Assembly (NCBI GenBank): GCA_003246755.1
Contig: QKDC01000160.1
Location: 1-54,265, forward strand
DNA length: 54,265 nucleotides
From: Gemmatimonadota bacterium
Lineage (GTDB): Bacteria; Gemmatimonadota; Gemmatimonadetes; Gemmatimonadales; GWC2-71-9
Direction of reading: 5' to 3'
Shown in pieces: positions 29,433-38,710 of this stretch. Made by a program: the position numbers and the translations under genes. The notes under the pieces were generated by a model. That model saw only the letters and a program-made list of their open reading frames with translations. It ran no database searches and was not told where the DNA came from. Numbering within the stretch: the first letter of the stretch is position 1; every line of letters starts with the position of its first letter.

Positions 29433-31271
29433 CTAAGCCAGTCGACGACCCCCGCCGGCATCTCGTCGTGTCACTCCCTGGCGATCACTCCACTCCAGCA
29501 GCGGGATGAGGACGCGACGGGACAATCCCGTCCGCTCTCTCAGGTCGGCCGGCACAATCTCTCCATTTCGACCCGAGGCCACCTCGCGAACGATCGCCAG
29601 GAAGCGGTCGAGTACTGTGGCGTGGTAGTACCGCCCCTGTTCGACCGCGGTGATGAGGCCGCGGGAGGATGCTATCCGAACGGCACCCGGGAGGTCCACG
29701 AAATCAGCCGTCCCCAACTCTTCCAAGGTCGGGACCTGGTAACCGGCCTCCGCCAGGATCTCGACGAGGGCATCGACCTCCGCGTCACCGCCACCTGCCT
29801 GAGGCTGGAAGGATCGGAGCGAGACGATGCCTTTCTCAATCACGATTTCGCCGCCCGCCACCATGGCGGACAGCACCTCATCAGCGAGCCATGCCCTGGC
29901 TCCGAGGCCGCTGCGGAGGGTCTCCACCGACATCCCCGGACTCGACGGTTCGCGCTCATGAAACTCGGCAATGTTGGCAAGCAGGTGCTCCTGCACGGCC
30001 ATCACCCGATCCATGGCCACCCACGAGCCGGCGACACACGTGATACCCTCAGTTTCCCGGGCAATCCGGGATGCGTCCGTGGCCGGCAGACCGAGCACGA
30101 TAGGCAGCTCGGCCTGCGGCATCCCACGGACCCGTCTCCCCACCAAGGCCGCGAGTCGGTCGGCGGCATCGCGTTCTTGCAGACCTGGTGGCCAGGCGGC
30201 CCTCCGGGGAGGCCCGGGGTCGATCACCCAGCCGCCGCCGATCGTGACCATTGGGCTGTACCGGCGCAGGACCAGCCGGTCGCCACCTCGAACCGCCAGT
30301 GGCGTCTCGAGAACGACCCGAGCGGGACCCACCGTTCCAGGCCGAATCTCCCCTTTGGGATAGACGCGAGCCATGACCTCCGCTGTCCCGTGATGCATCC
30401 GGACCCGATCTCGTGGTTTGAGAGCGCTCGGGGCGTCGGATGCGAGATCGAGCATGGCATCGAGAACCGACGTTGCCCGCCAACCTGCCCCGGGAGTGAG
30501 AATGATCGATCCTCGCGAGAGCTCGCCGCGACTCAGTCCAGTGATTCCGAGGGCGGTTCGCATACCGGGTCCAACCGCCCCCAGCGGCTCACCATAGCAC
30601 TCGAGCGAGCGCACCCTCCCCTTGAGCCCCTGAGGCTGCACCTCGATCGGGTCACCAACGCGAATGGTGCCGCTCCACACGGTCCCCGTAACGACTGTGC
30701 CGATACCTGCCACCGCGAAGACGCGATCGACAGGCATCCGGAAGAGATCCTCAGGAGGGCGGCGCACCGCATGCATCGCATGCTTGGCGATGCTCTCACG
30801 AAGGGCTTCGAGCCCATATCCGGTGGCGGCAGACGTGATGAGAGGGGAATCGAACATGACGGTACTATGGCGGAGCCGTTCCGAAACCTCGGTGCGGACC
30901 AGTTCCAGCCACTCTCCGTCGACCAAATCGGCCTTGGTGACGACGGCGATCCCGCGGGGGATACCGAGCTGTTCCACCACGGTCAGGTGCTCCAACGTTT
31001 GTGGGCGGATCCCTTCCTGACCATCCACCACGAGGATGACGACATCGATCCCCGAGGCCCCGGCAACCATCGTCCGGACGAAGTCCTCGTGACCAGGCAC
31101 GTCGACGATGCCGATCGGTTCGAGCCCGGGGAGAACCAGTGGAGCAAAATTGAGATCGATGGTGATCCCGCGCCGTTGTTCCTCGGCGAGGCGATCCACC
31201 GCTCTGCCGGTTAGCGCAGTGACCAGGGCCGACTTCCCGTGGTCGATGTGGCCCGCTGTTCCGATGATCAC
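29433..31271 (-). CDS. selB: Selenocysteine-specific translation elongation factor
   Basis: VIIGTAGHIDHGKSALVTALTG...RRGITIDLNFAPL...GIVDVPGHEDFVRTMVAGASGIDVVILVVDGQEGIRPQTLEHL; C-terminal winged-helix region; trimmed GTG start overlapping the recO stop. Confidence 0.93.
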   Translation of the reverse strand: MIIGTAGHIDHGKSALVTALTGRAVDRLAEEQRRGITIDLNFAPLVLPGLEPIGIVDVPGHEDFVRTMVAGASGIDVVILVVDGQEGIRPQTLEHLTVVEQLGIPRGIAVVTKADLVDGEWLELVRTEVSERLRHSTVMFDSPLITSAATGYGLEALRESIAKHAMHAVRRPPEDLFRMPVDRVFAVAGIGTVVTGTVWSGTIRVGDPIEVQPQGLKGRVRSLECYGEPLGAVGPGMRTALGITGLSRGELSRGSIILTPGAGWRATSVLDAMLDLASDAPSALKPRDRVRMHHGTAEVMARVYPKGEIRPGTVGPARVVLETPLAVRGGDRLVLRRYSPMVTIGGGWVIDPGPPRRAAWPPGLQERDAADRLAALVGRRVRGMPQAELPIVLGLPATDASRIARETEGITCVAGSWVAMDRVMAVQEHLLANIAEFHEREPSSPGMSVETLRSGLGARAWLADEVLSAMVAGGEIVIEKGIVSLRSFQPQAGGGDAEVDALVEILAEAGYQVPTLEELGTADFVDLPGAVRIASSRGLITAVEQGRYYHATVLDRFLAIVREVASGRNGEIVPADLRERTGLSRRVLIPLLEWSDRQGVTRRDAGGGRRLA

Positions 31272-32035
31272 GCCGATGGCACCCAAGGACGCGACTGCCA
31301 GAACTCCAGGGCGGGCAAGTTGGCATCCCCACCGAGTTGGTGCCGGAGATATCGGGCCAGGAGTCTCCGGTGGGCTGCCGCTTGCGGTTGGGGGAGAACT
31401 GGGAGCGGAGCATCCGGCGCGAGAAGTTGAGCGAGGTCATGCCGGTCCGACTCGGGGAGTAAGGTCACCACCTGCCCGCGCGCGCAGGACGAACAGAGCG
31501 CACCCCCCTCCCTGGCGCTGAACGACAAGGGCCCATCTGAAGTGACGGGCGCACCATCTCGAACGCACACCTCAAGCGAGGGTGTGAACCCGAGAACCGA
31601 CACCACCTCCCATAATCGGCGGAGACCAACGGTGTCGGCCGAGTCCGAATCGATCAACTCCAGTTCGAGAAGCGACGCCTTGAAGGTGTCGTAGGACTCC
31701 TCATGCGGGGCAGCCGGGGCAAACCGAATCATCACCTCCGCAAGGGCCGCCGCCGCCGCATACCGCTCGAGCGACTCCCCGATGCGAGTGGGGAGATGGT
31801 GCAAGTCGAAGCCCGCCAAGATGTGAAGATCGCTGCGAGTGGAGAGTATCAGCAGTCCTTGGCCAATGCTGAGGGGTTGGAGTGCGGCCCCGAATCGGGA
31901 CTTGGGACGGAGAGCCCCTTTGGCAATGGCGCTTTGGACCCCGAGAGTGCGGGTTGCGAGCCGTACGATCTTTGACGATTCCCCATACCGGAGCGCCGTC
32001 AAGACGATCGCTTCAACGGCGATCGGTGACCGCAT
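31268..32035 (-). CDS. recO: DNA repair protein RecO
   Basis: AIVLTALRYGESSKIVRLATRTLGVQSAIAKGALRPKSRFGAALQPL; trimmed start ATG at 32035. Confidence 0.9.
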   Translation of the reverse strand: MRSPIAVEAIVLTALRYGESSKIVRLATRTLGVQSAIAKGALRPKSRFGAALQPLSIGQGLLILSTRSDLHILAGFDLHHLPTRIGESLERYAAAAALAEVMIRFAPAAPHEESYDTFKASLLELELIDSDSADTVGLRRLWEVVSVLGFTPSLEVCVRDGAPVTSDGPLSFSAREGGALCSSCARGQVVTLLPESDRHDLAQLLAPDAPLPVLPQPQAAAHRRLLARYLRHQLGGDANLPALEFWQSRPWVPSA

Positions 32036-32037
32036 CC

Positions 32038-33129
32038 TCAGCGCCGGAGAGCTTCTTCGGCGGGTGGGATTAGGGTGGTCGTCGCGCTGCCGGCACACGC
32101 ACCGAGGGGGATACTCCTCACCTCGGTGAAGTCGGCACGGAAGAGCCGAACCCGTCCGTTGCCACTCCCGGTACACGCCCCACTCTCGATGCCGTAGATG
32201 ATCCCCTGACTATCGGTGGTCACGGCGGTGTTGGTGGCCACCGGGATACCGGCATTGGCCCCCCGGACAACCGACCGGGTGCGGGTATTGAATGCCATCA
32301 GTCCCTCCGTCGTCGAGCTGATGATGATCCGCTCGCCTCGATCGGCGGTGATGGGACCGGGAAACTCCCCCAGACCGCCAAAGGACCCAACCTCGACACG
32401 GGAAACCGGATCGACGATGGACAACCGGCCGGCGGGGGTGTCCGCCGTGCCGGTGCTGAGGACATAGAGACGGCCGTCGGACGCCACCGCCGCATAGCTC
32501 GCGTTCCCCGGACCGGGAAGCGGGATCGAGTCCGCAACACCCTGCCGCATCAGCGAGACCGGATCGGTGACGAGAATCCAACTCTCTTCCGCGAAGCACT
32601 CTTCCGAGGGAACCGTGCACTCTTGACCCCCGTGGACCACGAAGAGCCTTCCGCGCGTAAGCACCATATCGCGTGGCCTCGGACCGGTCTCGACGACCGT
32701 GACCTCTCCCGTGATCAAGTGCACCCGGGCGATCGACCCTACACCCGAAAGGGCTACGAATGCCACCGAGTCCCCTTGGATGGCAGCACCCTGGGCTTCC
32801 GAGCCCACCCCAAGGTGAACCGTGCGCTCGACCGATCGTTTGGTGAGGTCCACCACAGCCAACGAGTCACCACCACCCGTGGTCACCACCGCGAAGCGTC
32901 GGCCTGCCGTGACTCGGGCATCCACGGGAACATTGGCCCCCAAGGAGACCCGGACGGTGGAGAACTCCTTCGCCAGGGGAATGATCGAGAGGTCGTTGTC
33001 GCCCGTGTTGACAACCAGGAGCAGCTCTTCCGGAGGCGGCAATGGTGCCGTGGTTTCGGCACACGCGGAGATTCCCAGCCCGAGGGCGAGGAGGGCGGAC
33101 GTGATGGCTGTTCGATGGCTACGAATCAT
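32038..33129 (-). CDS. Beta-propeller lipoprotein, unknown function
   Basis: Signal peptide with lipobox-like LGISAC; repeated propeller blades (VVNTGDNDLSIIPL...; FAVVTTGGGDSLAVVDL). Confidence 0.72.
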   Translation of the reverse strand: MIRSHRTAITSALLALGLGISACAETTAPLPPPEELLLVVNTGDNDLSIIPLAKEFSTVRVSLGANVPVDARVTAGRRFAVVTTGGGDSLAVVDLTKRSVERTVHLGVGSEAQGAAIQGDSVAFVALSGVGSIARVHLITGEVTVVETGPRPRDMVLTRGRLFVVHGGQECTVPSEECFAEESWILVTDPVSLMRQGVADSIPLPGPGNASYAAVASDGRLYVLSTGTADTPAGRLSIVDPVSRVEVGSFGGLGEFPGPITADRGERIIISSTTEGLMAFNTRTRSVVRGANAGIPVATNTAVTTDSQGIIYGIESGACTGSGNGRVRLFRADFTEVRSIPLGACAGSATTTLIPPAEEALRR

Positions 33130-33183
33130 GACCCCATTAGGATATATCAACCGCTCCCCGCCCGGCAGGACTGCGTTCCTGGT

Positions 33184-33981
33184 CTAGGGTTCCCCAGCTC
33201 CCTCACCGGATCGGAGGGGGATGAACTGGGGAGACCCGGCCCGCCATGGTGTGACCGCGATCGGCCAGCCAAAGACACGAGTGAGGATCTCTTCTTGGAG
33301 GACGTCGGTCGGGGTGCCTTCGGCCACAATCCGCCCTTTGTCGAGCAGCACGATCCGATCGGCGTATCGCGAGGCGAGGTTGAGATGGTGGGTGATGAGC
33401 AGGCATGCCATTCCATCATCCACCAAGGTGCGGATGAGTTCCATCACTTCCATCTCGTGCCGAACGTCGAGGGCATTTCCGGGCTCGTCGAGAACCAGGG
33501 CCTGGGGTTCCTGCGCCAGGGCGCGGGCGATCCGAACCCGTTGCCATTCTCCTCCCGACAGGGTCTCCGCCTTCCGCGTCCGCAACTCCACCACATCGCA
33601 TCGTTGGAGAACCTGTTCGATCACGGCTCGATCCGGGGGCCGGATCGGGGTCAGGGGGCCGAGGTGTGCATACCGTCCCATCGTCACGACTTCCTCCACC
33701 GAGAGTGGTACCCACACCTCCTCTCGCTGTGAAACGACGCCGACCCGCCGGGCCAACTCCCTCCGGGGCCAACTGGCCACCGCCCGACCATCGATCGAGA
33801 CGGAGCCGGTCGAGGGGGAGAGCACTCCAAGGAGCGCGCGCAGCAACGTGGTCTTCCCACTGCCATTTGGGCCACCCAGGACGAGAAGAGAACCGGGGGT
33901 GATGCCGAGTGACACTTCGCTGAGGGCCGGCGTTGGCGCCCCGGCGTAGTGGATGGTGAGGCTCTCCGCTTGGAGGATCAT
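33184..33981 (-). CDS. btuD: Cobalamin/Fe3+-siderophore-type ABC transporter ATP-binding protein
   Basis: GPNGSGKTTLLRALLG; LSGGEWQRVRIARALAQEPQALVLDEP; trimmed start ATG at 33981. Confidence 0.88.
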   Translation of the reverse strand: MILQAESLTIHYAGAPTPALSEVSLGITPGSLLVLGGPNGSGKTTLLRALLGVLSPSTGSVSIDGRAVASWPRRELARRVGVVSQREEVWVPLSVEEVVTMGRYAHLGPLTPIRPPDRAVIEQVLQRCDVVELRTRKAETLSGGEWQRVRIARALAQEPQALVLDEPGNALDVRHEMEVMELIRTLVDDGMACLLITHHLNLASRYADRIVLLDKGRIVAEGTPTDVLQEEILTRVFGWPIAVTPWRAGSPQFIPLRSGEGAGEP

Positions 33982-34955
33982 CGCAGCGTCCGTCGAAGCA
34001 GCAGCGCGAAGAGGGGAACGCCCACGAGAGCCGTGACCACTCCGACAGGGAGCTCGATCGGTGCGACGATCGAACGCGCGATGGCATCCGCAAGGACGAG
34101 GAACCCCCCGCTGGCGATGAACACCGCTGGCAGGAGTGTCGTGTGGAGGGGACCGACGACTCGCCGCATGGCGTGCGGTACCACGAGTCCGACGAATCCA
34201 ATCATTCCGGAGACGGCTACTGCGGCAGCCGTCAAGAGCGAAGCTGTCAGGTAGATGACTCGCTTGGTCCGCTCGATGTCCGCTCCGAGAAACTGGGCGG
34301 TCTCCTCCCCCATGGTGAGCAAATCGAGACGCCGGGCCTGAAGCATCAAAACGGCGACCGGAAGGGTCGCATAGGCCAGGTATACCATCAGGGCCTGCCA
34401 CGAGGCTGCTCCAAAACCACCGAGCAGCCAGAGGAAAGCATTCCGTAGTTCCGACGCCGTCGCCAGAACCATGATGGCAGACATGATTGCCCCCGCGAAT
34501 GAACCGACCACCACCCCAGCGAGCAGGAGGACACGAGGGTCGAGTCGCCGACCCGCCACCACACTCAACCGATACACCAGGAAGATCGCCGTCAGCGCGC
34601 CAACGAATGCGGAAACCGGAACAGCCCATGGAGCGGCGCCGGCCACGGCGATGGCCAGGACCGCACCGAGTCCCGCACCCCCAGACAGTCCAAGGAGGTA
34701 CGGATCGGCTAGCGGATTCCTGACCAGGGCCTGGAGTGCGGCACCGGCAATGCCCAGTCCCCCTCCCACCATGAACGCGAGTACAACTCGCGGGAGGCGA
34801 ACCTCGATCAGGATCGTCCTGGCCATCGAATCGGGTGAACCGATCCCTTCGATGAGTGCCGAAGGTCCGTTGAACGTGGCACCGAACACCAGACCGGCGA
34901 GGATCGCCAGGAGGGCGCCTCCCACCAGGAACGGCCACCGGACGGCCTTGGTCAT
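33978..34955 (-). CDS. btuC: FecCD/BtuC-family ABC transporter permease
   Basis: RLPRVVLAFMVGGGLGIAGAALQALVRNPLADPYLLGLSGGAGLGAVLA; VPHAMRRVVGPLHTTLLPA. Confidence 0.92.
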   Translation of the reverse strand: MTKAVRWPFLVGGALLAILAGLVFGATFNGPSALIEGIGSPDSMARTILIEVRLPRVVLAFMVGGGLGIAGAALQALVRNPLADPYLLGLSGGAGLGAVLAIAVAGAAPWAVPVSAFVGALTAIFLVYRLSVVAGRRLDPRVLLLAGVVVGSFAGAIMSAIMVLATASELRNAFLWLLGGFGAASWQALMVYLAYATLPVAVLMLQARRLDLLTMGEETAQFLGADIERTKRVIYLTASLLTAAAVAVSGMIGFVGLVVPHAMRRVVGPLHTTLLPAVFIASGGFLVLADAIARSIVAPIELPVGVVTALVGVPLFALLLRRTLR

Positions 34956-36958
34956 CTGCGGTGGATGCTGTCGAGCTGGAGAGCGAGTTGGCGGACCGCA
35001 GCCGGGGCCCGTGGCGTCGGGCGAGCGAACTCCGTTCCCGAGACGAGGAGAAAACGGCGGTCTCGCACCGCCCCGACTACCTGCCACTCCGCACGCGTAG
35101 CGAAACCCGGCGTGTCCGTCGTCGCCAGAATGAAGGTGGGGTCGCGCGCGACGATGGTCTCGAGACTCACCGGACCGGAGGGAAGCTGGAGGTCGCCAAA
35201 CACGTTTCGTCCTCCGGCGAGCGTGAGCACTTCATGGAGAAAGCTGCCCGAACCGATCACGATCGGTGGCTGGTCCCAGGCCAATAGAAGGACGTCGATG
35301 GAATCCGATACGGTACGCCGCGCCGCCGCGAGGTCACCGGAAAAGACGCGCAGGAGCGAATCGGCCGCATGGCTCCGCCCCGCGATCGTACCGAGCAGCT
35401 GCGTGGCGCGCGCGAGGTCGTCGAGACGATCGACCCGCAGTTGTATCGTCGGGATCCCCAACTCCCGCAGTCGTTTCGCGGCGAGCGCGTTTTGGGCCGA
35501 CTGATACAAGATCACCAAGTCGGGACGCACACCGAGGATCAACTCGACGCTCGGCTGGAGTCCGTCGCCAAGACTGGGCACATCGAGAGCCTCAACGGGC
35601 CAATCGCACCAGGTTGTGCGCCCGACAACTTGTCCACCCGCGCCAATCGCGAAGAGCAGTTCCGTGGTGGATGGTATCAACGAGACGATGCGCCTCGAGG
35701 GGCCGGGGAGGGATACCTGATCCCCAGCATCATCTCGCACCTCGATGACGGCGTGGGGCGACGGCGGTCGTGAACGACACGAGAGCGAGAGGAACGAGAG
35801 CAGGAGGAGCATGACCCGCGTCGATTGGTCGAACAGGCCTGTCAGCATTCGCTTGAGCTTCTCGCGTCGCTCGCGGTAGCCACTCCATTCCTCAGGGGTG
35901 GTCTCTCCTTCTCGGCCGGCAAACTGCAGGTCGAGGGCGGCAAGCTCCTCGATGAGCCGGTCCCGATCGCCGAGTTGCACCAGCGCAGGACGGCGGCGGA
36001 GCCTCACGAACCCAACGAGAATCGCGAGTCCCGTGATACCAACCAAGACAGCCAGAAGACCGCGGGTTTGCACCGGGGCCGCGGGGAAAACCAGGGAGAT
36101 GTCACTCCCACCAGCCATGGCGCCGACCCAGCCACGCAGCGACTCCTGCCCCAGTCGTTGGGTGACTTCCCTCAACTCCCCGGTCACCCGAGTCGCCGGC
36201 TCCTCCGAGAGGACCGTGACCGTGTCGACCGGATCAGAGAACGGGATAGCGAGGCGACGGGCCTCCTGGTCGACCGTGTGCGTGAGAACGATCTGACGAC
36301 TCCCCGGCGCGATGGGAGCAAAAACCAACACACTGTCGTTCCTGATGAGCACTGCTTCCTGCGAGACTTCGGTTCCTTCATCGATCGCGGTTCGCTCCAC
36401 CCCCGTCGGAAGAGCGAAGGCCCAGGTGGGCGCGGTACTGTCGGCAGTCACGCGTGTCGTCGGACTCTCGTTCCGCAGCACGAAGACGTCGACGATCTCG
36501 CGTTGACCGGTTTCCTTGGGTGCTGAGACGAGGAGGTACCGCGCGCGGATGCCTATGGCGCTCCGACTCGACGTGTCCGAGACGATCACGATGATGCCGG
36601 TGGCGTTCGTCGGGTCGGTGATGGGGGAGGAGAAATACTCGATGCCATGATGCCTGGCACTGAGGATGTAGACCGCCGACGTATCACGCTGGATGGGGAT
36701 CCTGAATCGACCGAACCGATCGACGGGTACCGAATCGACCGGTCCTTGCGAACTGCGACTCAGGCGGTGGAGGATGACTCTCCCTTCGGGAACGGCGAGC
36801 GTGTCACTCCCGACCACCCGGGCGACGGTCCCCTCGAGCAGCACCTGGGCACCAAGCCTGGGAACGGCGACCAGGGTGACGCACAGAAACAGGGCGCTAG
36901 AGGTGGAAACGACCGAAGTCCTGCGGATCGAGCTTCTCGAGGTAGCGCCTGAGGGCAT
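34952..36958 (-). CDS. Fusion ORF: N-terminal signal peptide, periplasmic domain, TM and cytosolic helix, followed in frame by a BtuF-type periplasmic substrate-binding domain
   Basis: Single open frame; BtuF part starts near internal ATG at 35812 (MLLLLSFLSLSCRSRPP, lipobox) and contains SLIPSTTELLFAIGAGGQVVGRTTWCDWP; N-terminal start approximate. Confidence 0.8.
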   Translation of the reverse strand: MPSGATSRSSIRRTSVVSTSSALFLCVTLVAVPRLGAQVLLEGTVARVVGSDTLAVPEGRVILHRLSRSSQGPVDSVPVDRFGRFRIPIQRDTSAVYILSARHHGIEYFSSPITDPTNATGIIVIVSDTSSRSAIGIRARYLLVSAPKETGQREIVDVFVLRNESPTTRVTADSTAPTWAFALPTGVERTAIDEGTEVSQEAVLIRNDSVLVFAPIAPGSRQIVLTHTVDQEARRLAIPFSDPVDTVTVLSEEPATRVTGELREVTQRLGQESLRGWVGAMAGGSDISLVFPAAPVQTRGLLAVLVGITGLAILVGFVRLRRRPALVQLGDRDRLIEELAALDLQFAGREGETTPEEWSGYRERREKLKRMLTGLFDQSTRVMLLLLSFLSLSCRSRPPSPHAVIEVRDDAGDQVSLPGPSRRIVSLIPSTTELLFAIGAGGQVVGRTTWCDWPVEALDVPSLGDGLQPSVELILGVRPDLVILYQSAQNALAAKRLRELGIPTIQLRVDRLDDLARATQLLGTIAGRSHAADSLLRVFSGDLAAARRTVSDSIDVLLLAWDQPPIVIGSGSFLHEVLTLAGGRNVFGDLQLPSGPVSLETIVARDPTFILATTDTPGFATRAEWQVVGAVRDRRFLLVSGTEFARPTPRAPAAVRQLALQLDSIHRR

Positions 36959-37391
36959 CAGGATCCTTGGCCTCCTGCGGTGCCGGGTCCCTGCGACCCG
37001 CATCCATGCCGCGATCGAGGAGACCATCGGTCGTGAAGATCGGCGCATCACAGCGAAGAGCCAGGGCAATGGAATCGGATGGCCGTGCATCCACCTGCAC
37101 CACCTTCCCTTCGCGCACGATGAGTAGCTCTGCGAAGTAGGTGTCGTCGCGCAGATCGGTAATCTGAACACGCTGCAACTCGCCACCGAGCCCCGCCACG
37201 ATGTCACGCAGCAAGTCATGCGTCATAGGGCGTTGCGCGTGAATCCCCTGCAGCTCCATGGCGATGGCATTGGCTTCGGAGGATCCGATCCAAATCGGGA
37301 GCGCACGTTCACCATCCTCTTCTCGGAGAATGACCACCGGTGTGTTGGTCGATCGGTCCAGCCCAAGATGTTCGACGGTGACCCGTATCAT
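36897..37391 (-). CDS. Bifunctional nuclease family protein (DUF151)
   Basis: VVILREEDGERALPIWIGSSEANAIAMELQGIHAQRPMTHDLLRDIV; DARPSDSIALALR. Confidence 0.93.
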   Translation of the reverse strand: MIRVTVEHLGLDRSTNTPVVILREEDGERALPIWIGSSEANAIAMELQGIHAQRPMTHDLLRDIVAGLGGELQRVQITDLRDDTYFAELLIVREGKVVQVDARPSDSIALALRCDAPIFTTDGLLDRGMDAGRRDPAPQEAKDPDALRRYLEKLDPQDFGRFHL

Positions 37392-37423
37392 CACTCCTCC
37401 TCGGGCCCGGGATGCTGGGGCCC

Positions 37424-38620
37424 CTATCGCACGGCAGCGCGAAGTGCCGAGGTCCGGTCTGTCCTCTCCCACGGAAACAGGGTGACCCGCTTTCCGTCAA
37501 CGGTGACACGTTCGGGACTTCGTCCGAAGTGACCGTAGGCGGCAGTGGGGCCATAGATCGGGGTCCGGAGCCGGAGTGCCTTGATGATACCCATCGGCGT
37601 CAGATCGAACACCTCCCGGACGGCATCCTCCAGCCTTCCGTCTGCCACTCGCCCCGTTCCAAAGGTATCCACAAAGACCGAGACCGGCTCGGCGACCCCA
37701 ATGGCATACGCCACTTGCACCTCACAGCGGCGGGCGAGCCCCGCATCAACGATGTTTCGCGCGACCCAGCGGCAAGCGTAGGTGGCCGAGCGATCGACCT
37801 TCGAGGGGTCTTTCCCGGAAAACGCGCCCCCACCATGCCGGGCCATCCCGCCGTAGGTGTCAACGATGATCTTCCGCCCCGTGAGACCGGCGTCGCCGTG
37901 CGGCCCGCCGATCACGAACCGTCCCGTGGGATTGATGAGGAACTTGGCTTTCGAATGATCGATGTCCGCCTCGGCGAGGACCGGGCGAATCACTTCTTCG
38001 ATCATCGTCCTGCGAATCGCGCTCTGGCTCAGGACACGACGGCCCGACCGTTCAGCATGCTGGGTGGAGAGCACGACCGTGGCAACACGCACCGGGCGAT
38101 CGCCTTCGTACACCACCGAGACCTGTGTCTTACCATCGGGACGGAGCCACTCGATGGCGGAACCGCCGATCCCTTTTCGGCGATCAGCCAACCGCCGTGC
38201 GAGCCGATGGGCCAGCAGGATCGGCAGCGGCATTCGCTCGTCGGTCTCGTTGGTTGCGTACCCAAACATCATCCCCTGATCTCCGGCCCCGTCGCGATCC
38301 ACCCCCATGGCAATGTCGGGCGATTGCCGATCGATGGAACTGATGACCGCACAGGTCCGACCGTCGAATCCGAAAGAGGCGTCGGTGTAGCCGATAGCTT
38401 CCACCGTTTGGCGGACAATGTCAGGGATGTGGACGTAGGTGCTCGTCGTGATTTCCCCGGCAACGACCGCCATGCCGGTCGTGACCAGCGTCTCACACGC
38501 CACGCGGGCATCCGGATCCTCCGCGAGGATGGCATCGAGCACGGCATCGGAGATCTGATCGGCCACCTTGTCGGGGTGACCCTCGGTCACCGACTCCGAG
38601 GTAAAGAGGTGTTGTCTCAA
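37424..38620 (-). CDS. metK: S-adenosylmethionine synthase
   Basis: [56 protein letters not shown]. Confidence 0.98.
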   Translation of the reverse strand: MRQHLFTSESVTEGHPDKVADQISDAVLDAILAEDPDARVACETLVTTGMAVVAGEITTSTYVHIPDIVRQTVEAIGYTDASFGFDGRTCAVISSIDRQSPDIAMGVDRDGAGDQGMMFGYATNETDERMPLPILLAHRLARRLADRRKGIGGSAIEWLRPDGKTQVSVVYEGDRPVRVATVVLSTQHAERSGRRVLSQSAIRRTMIEEVIRPVLAEADIDHSKAKFLINPTGRFVIGGPHGDAGLTGRKIIVDTYGGMARHGGGAFSGKDPSKVDRSATYACRWVARNIVDAGLARRCEVQVAYAIGVAEPVSVFVDTFGTGRVADGRLEDAVREVFDLTPMGIIKALRLRTPIYGPTAAYGHFGRSPERVTVDGKRVTLFPWERTDRTSALRAAVR

Positions 38621-38680
38621 AGTCTCGTAGCTTTCGAGAAGGACAGGACGGAAGGGCCGCGGAGGCCCGTCGAGGGGTCC

Positions 38681-38710
38681 AAGCTAAGCCCTGAGACCGC
38701 GACCTGGCAA
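38681..38710 (-). promoter_or_regulatory. Promoter-like element for metK: TTGCCA-N18-TAGCTT, -10-like hexamer overlapping the ptsI stop
   Basis: Minus strand -35-like 38710-38705, -10-like 38686-38681. Confidence 0.45.

Noticed and set aside
29622-31214. 530-aa plus-strand ORF antisense to selB
   Set aside because: Low-complexity Arg/Pro/His-rich translation typical of the antisense shadow of a high-GC gene; selB on the other strand is convincing.
36897-36960. Cobalamin riboswitch upstream of the btuF fusion
   Set aside because: The fusion ORF overlaps the bifunctional nuclease gene; no intergenic region and no B12-box-like sequence seen.
38621-38683. SAM riboswitch in the metK leader
   Set aside because: Only ~60 nt between the ptsI stop and metK; there is one small GGGCC/GGCCC hairpin but no SAM-I/II-like architecture.
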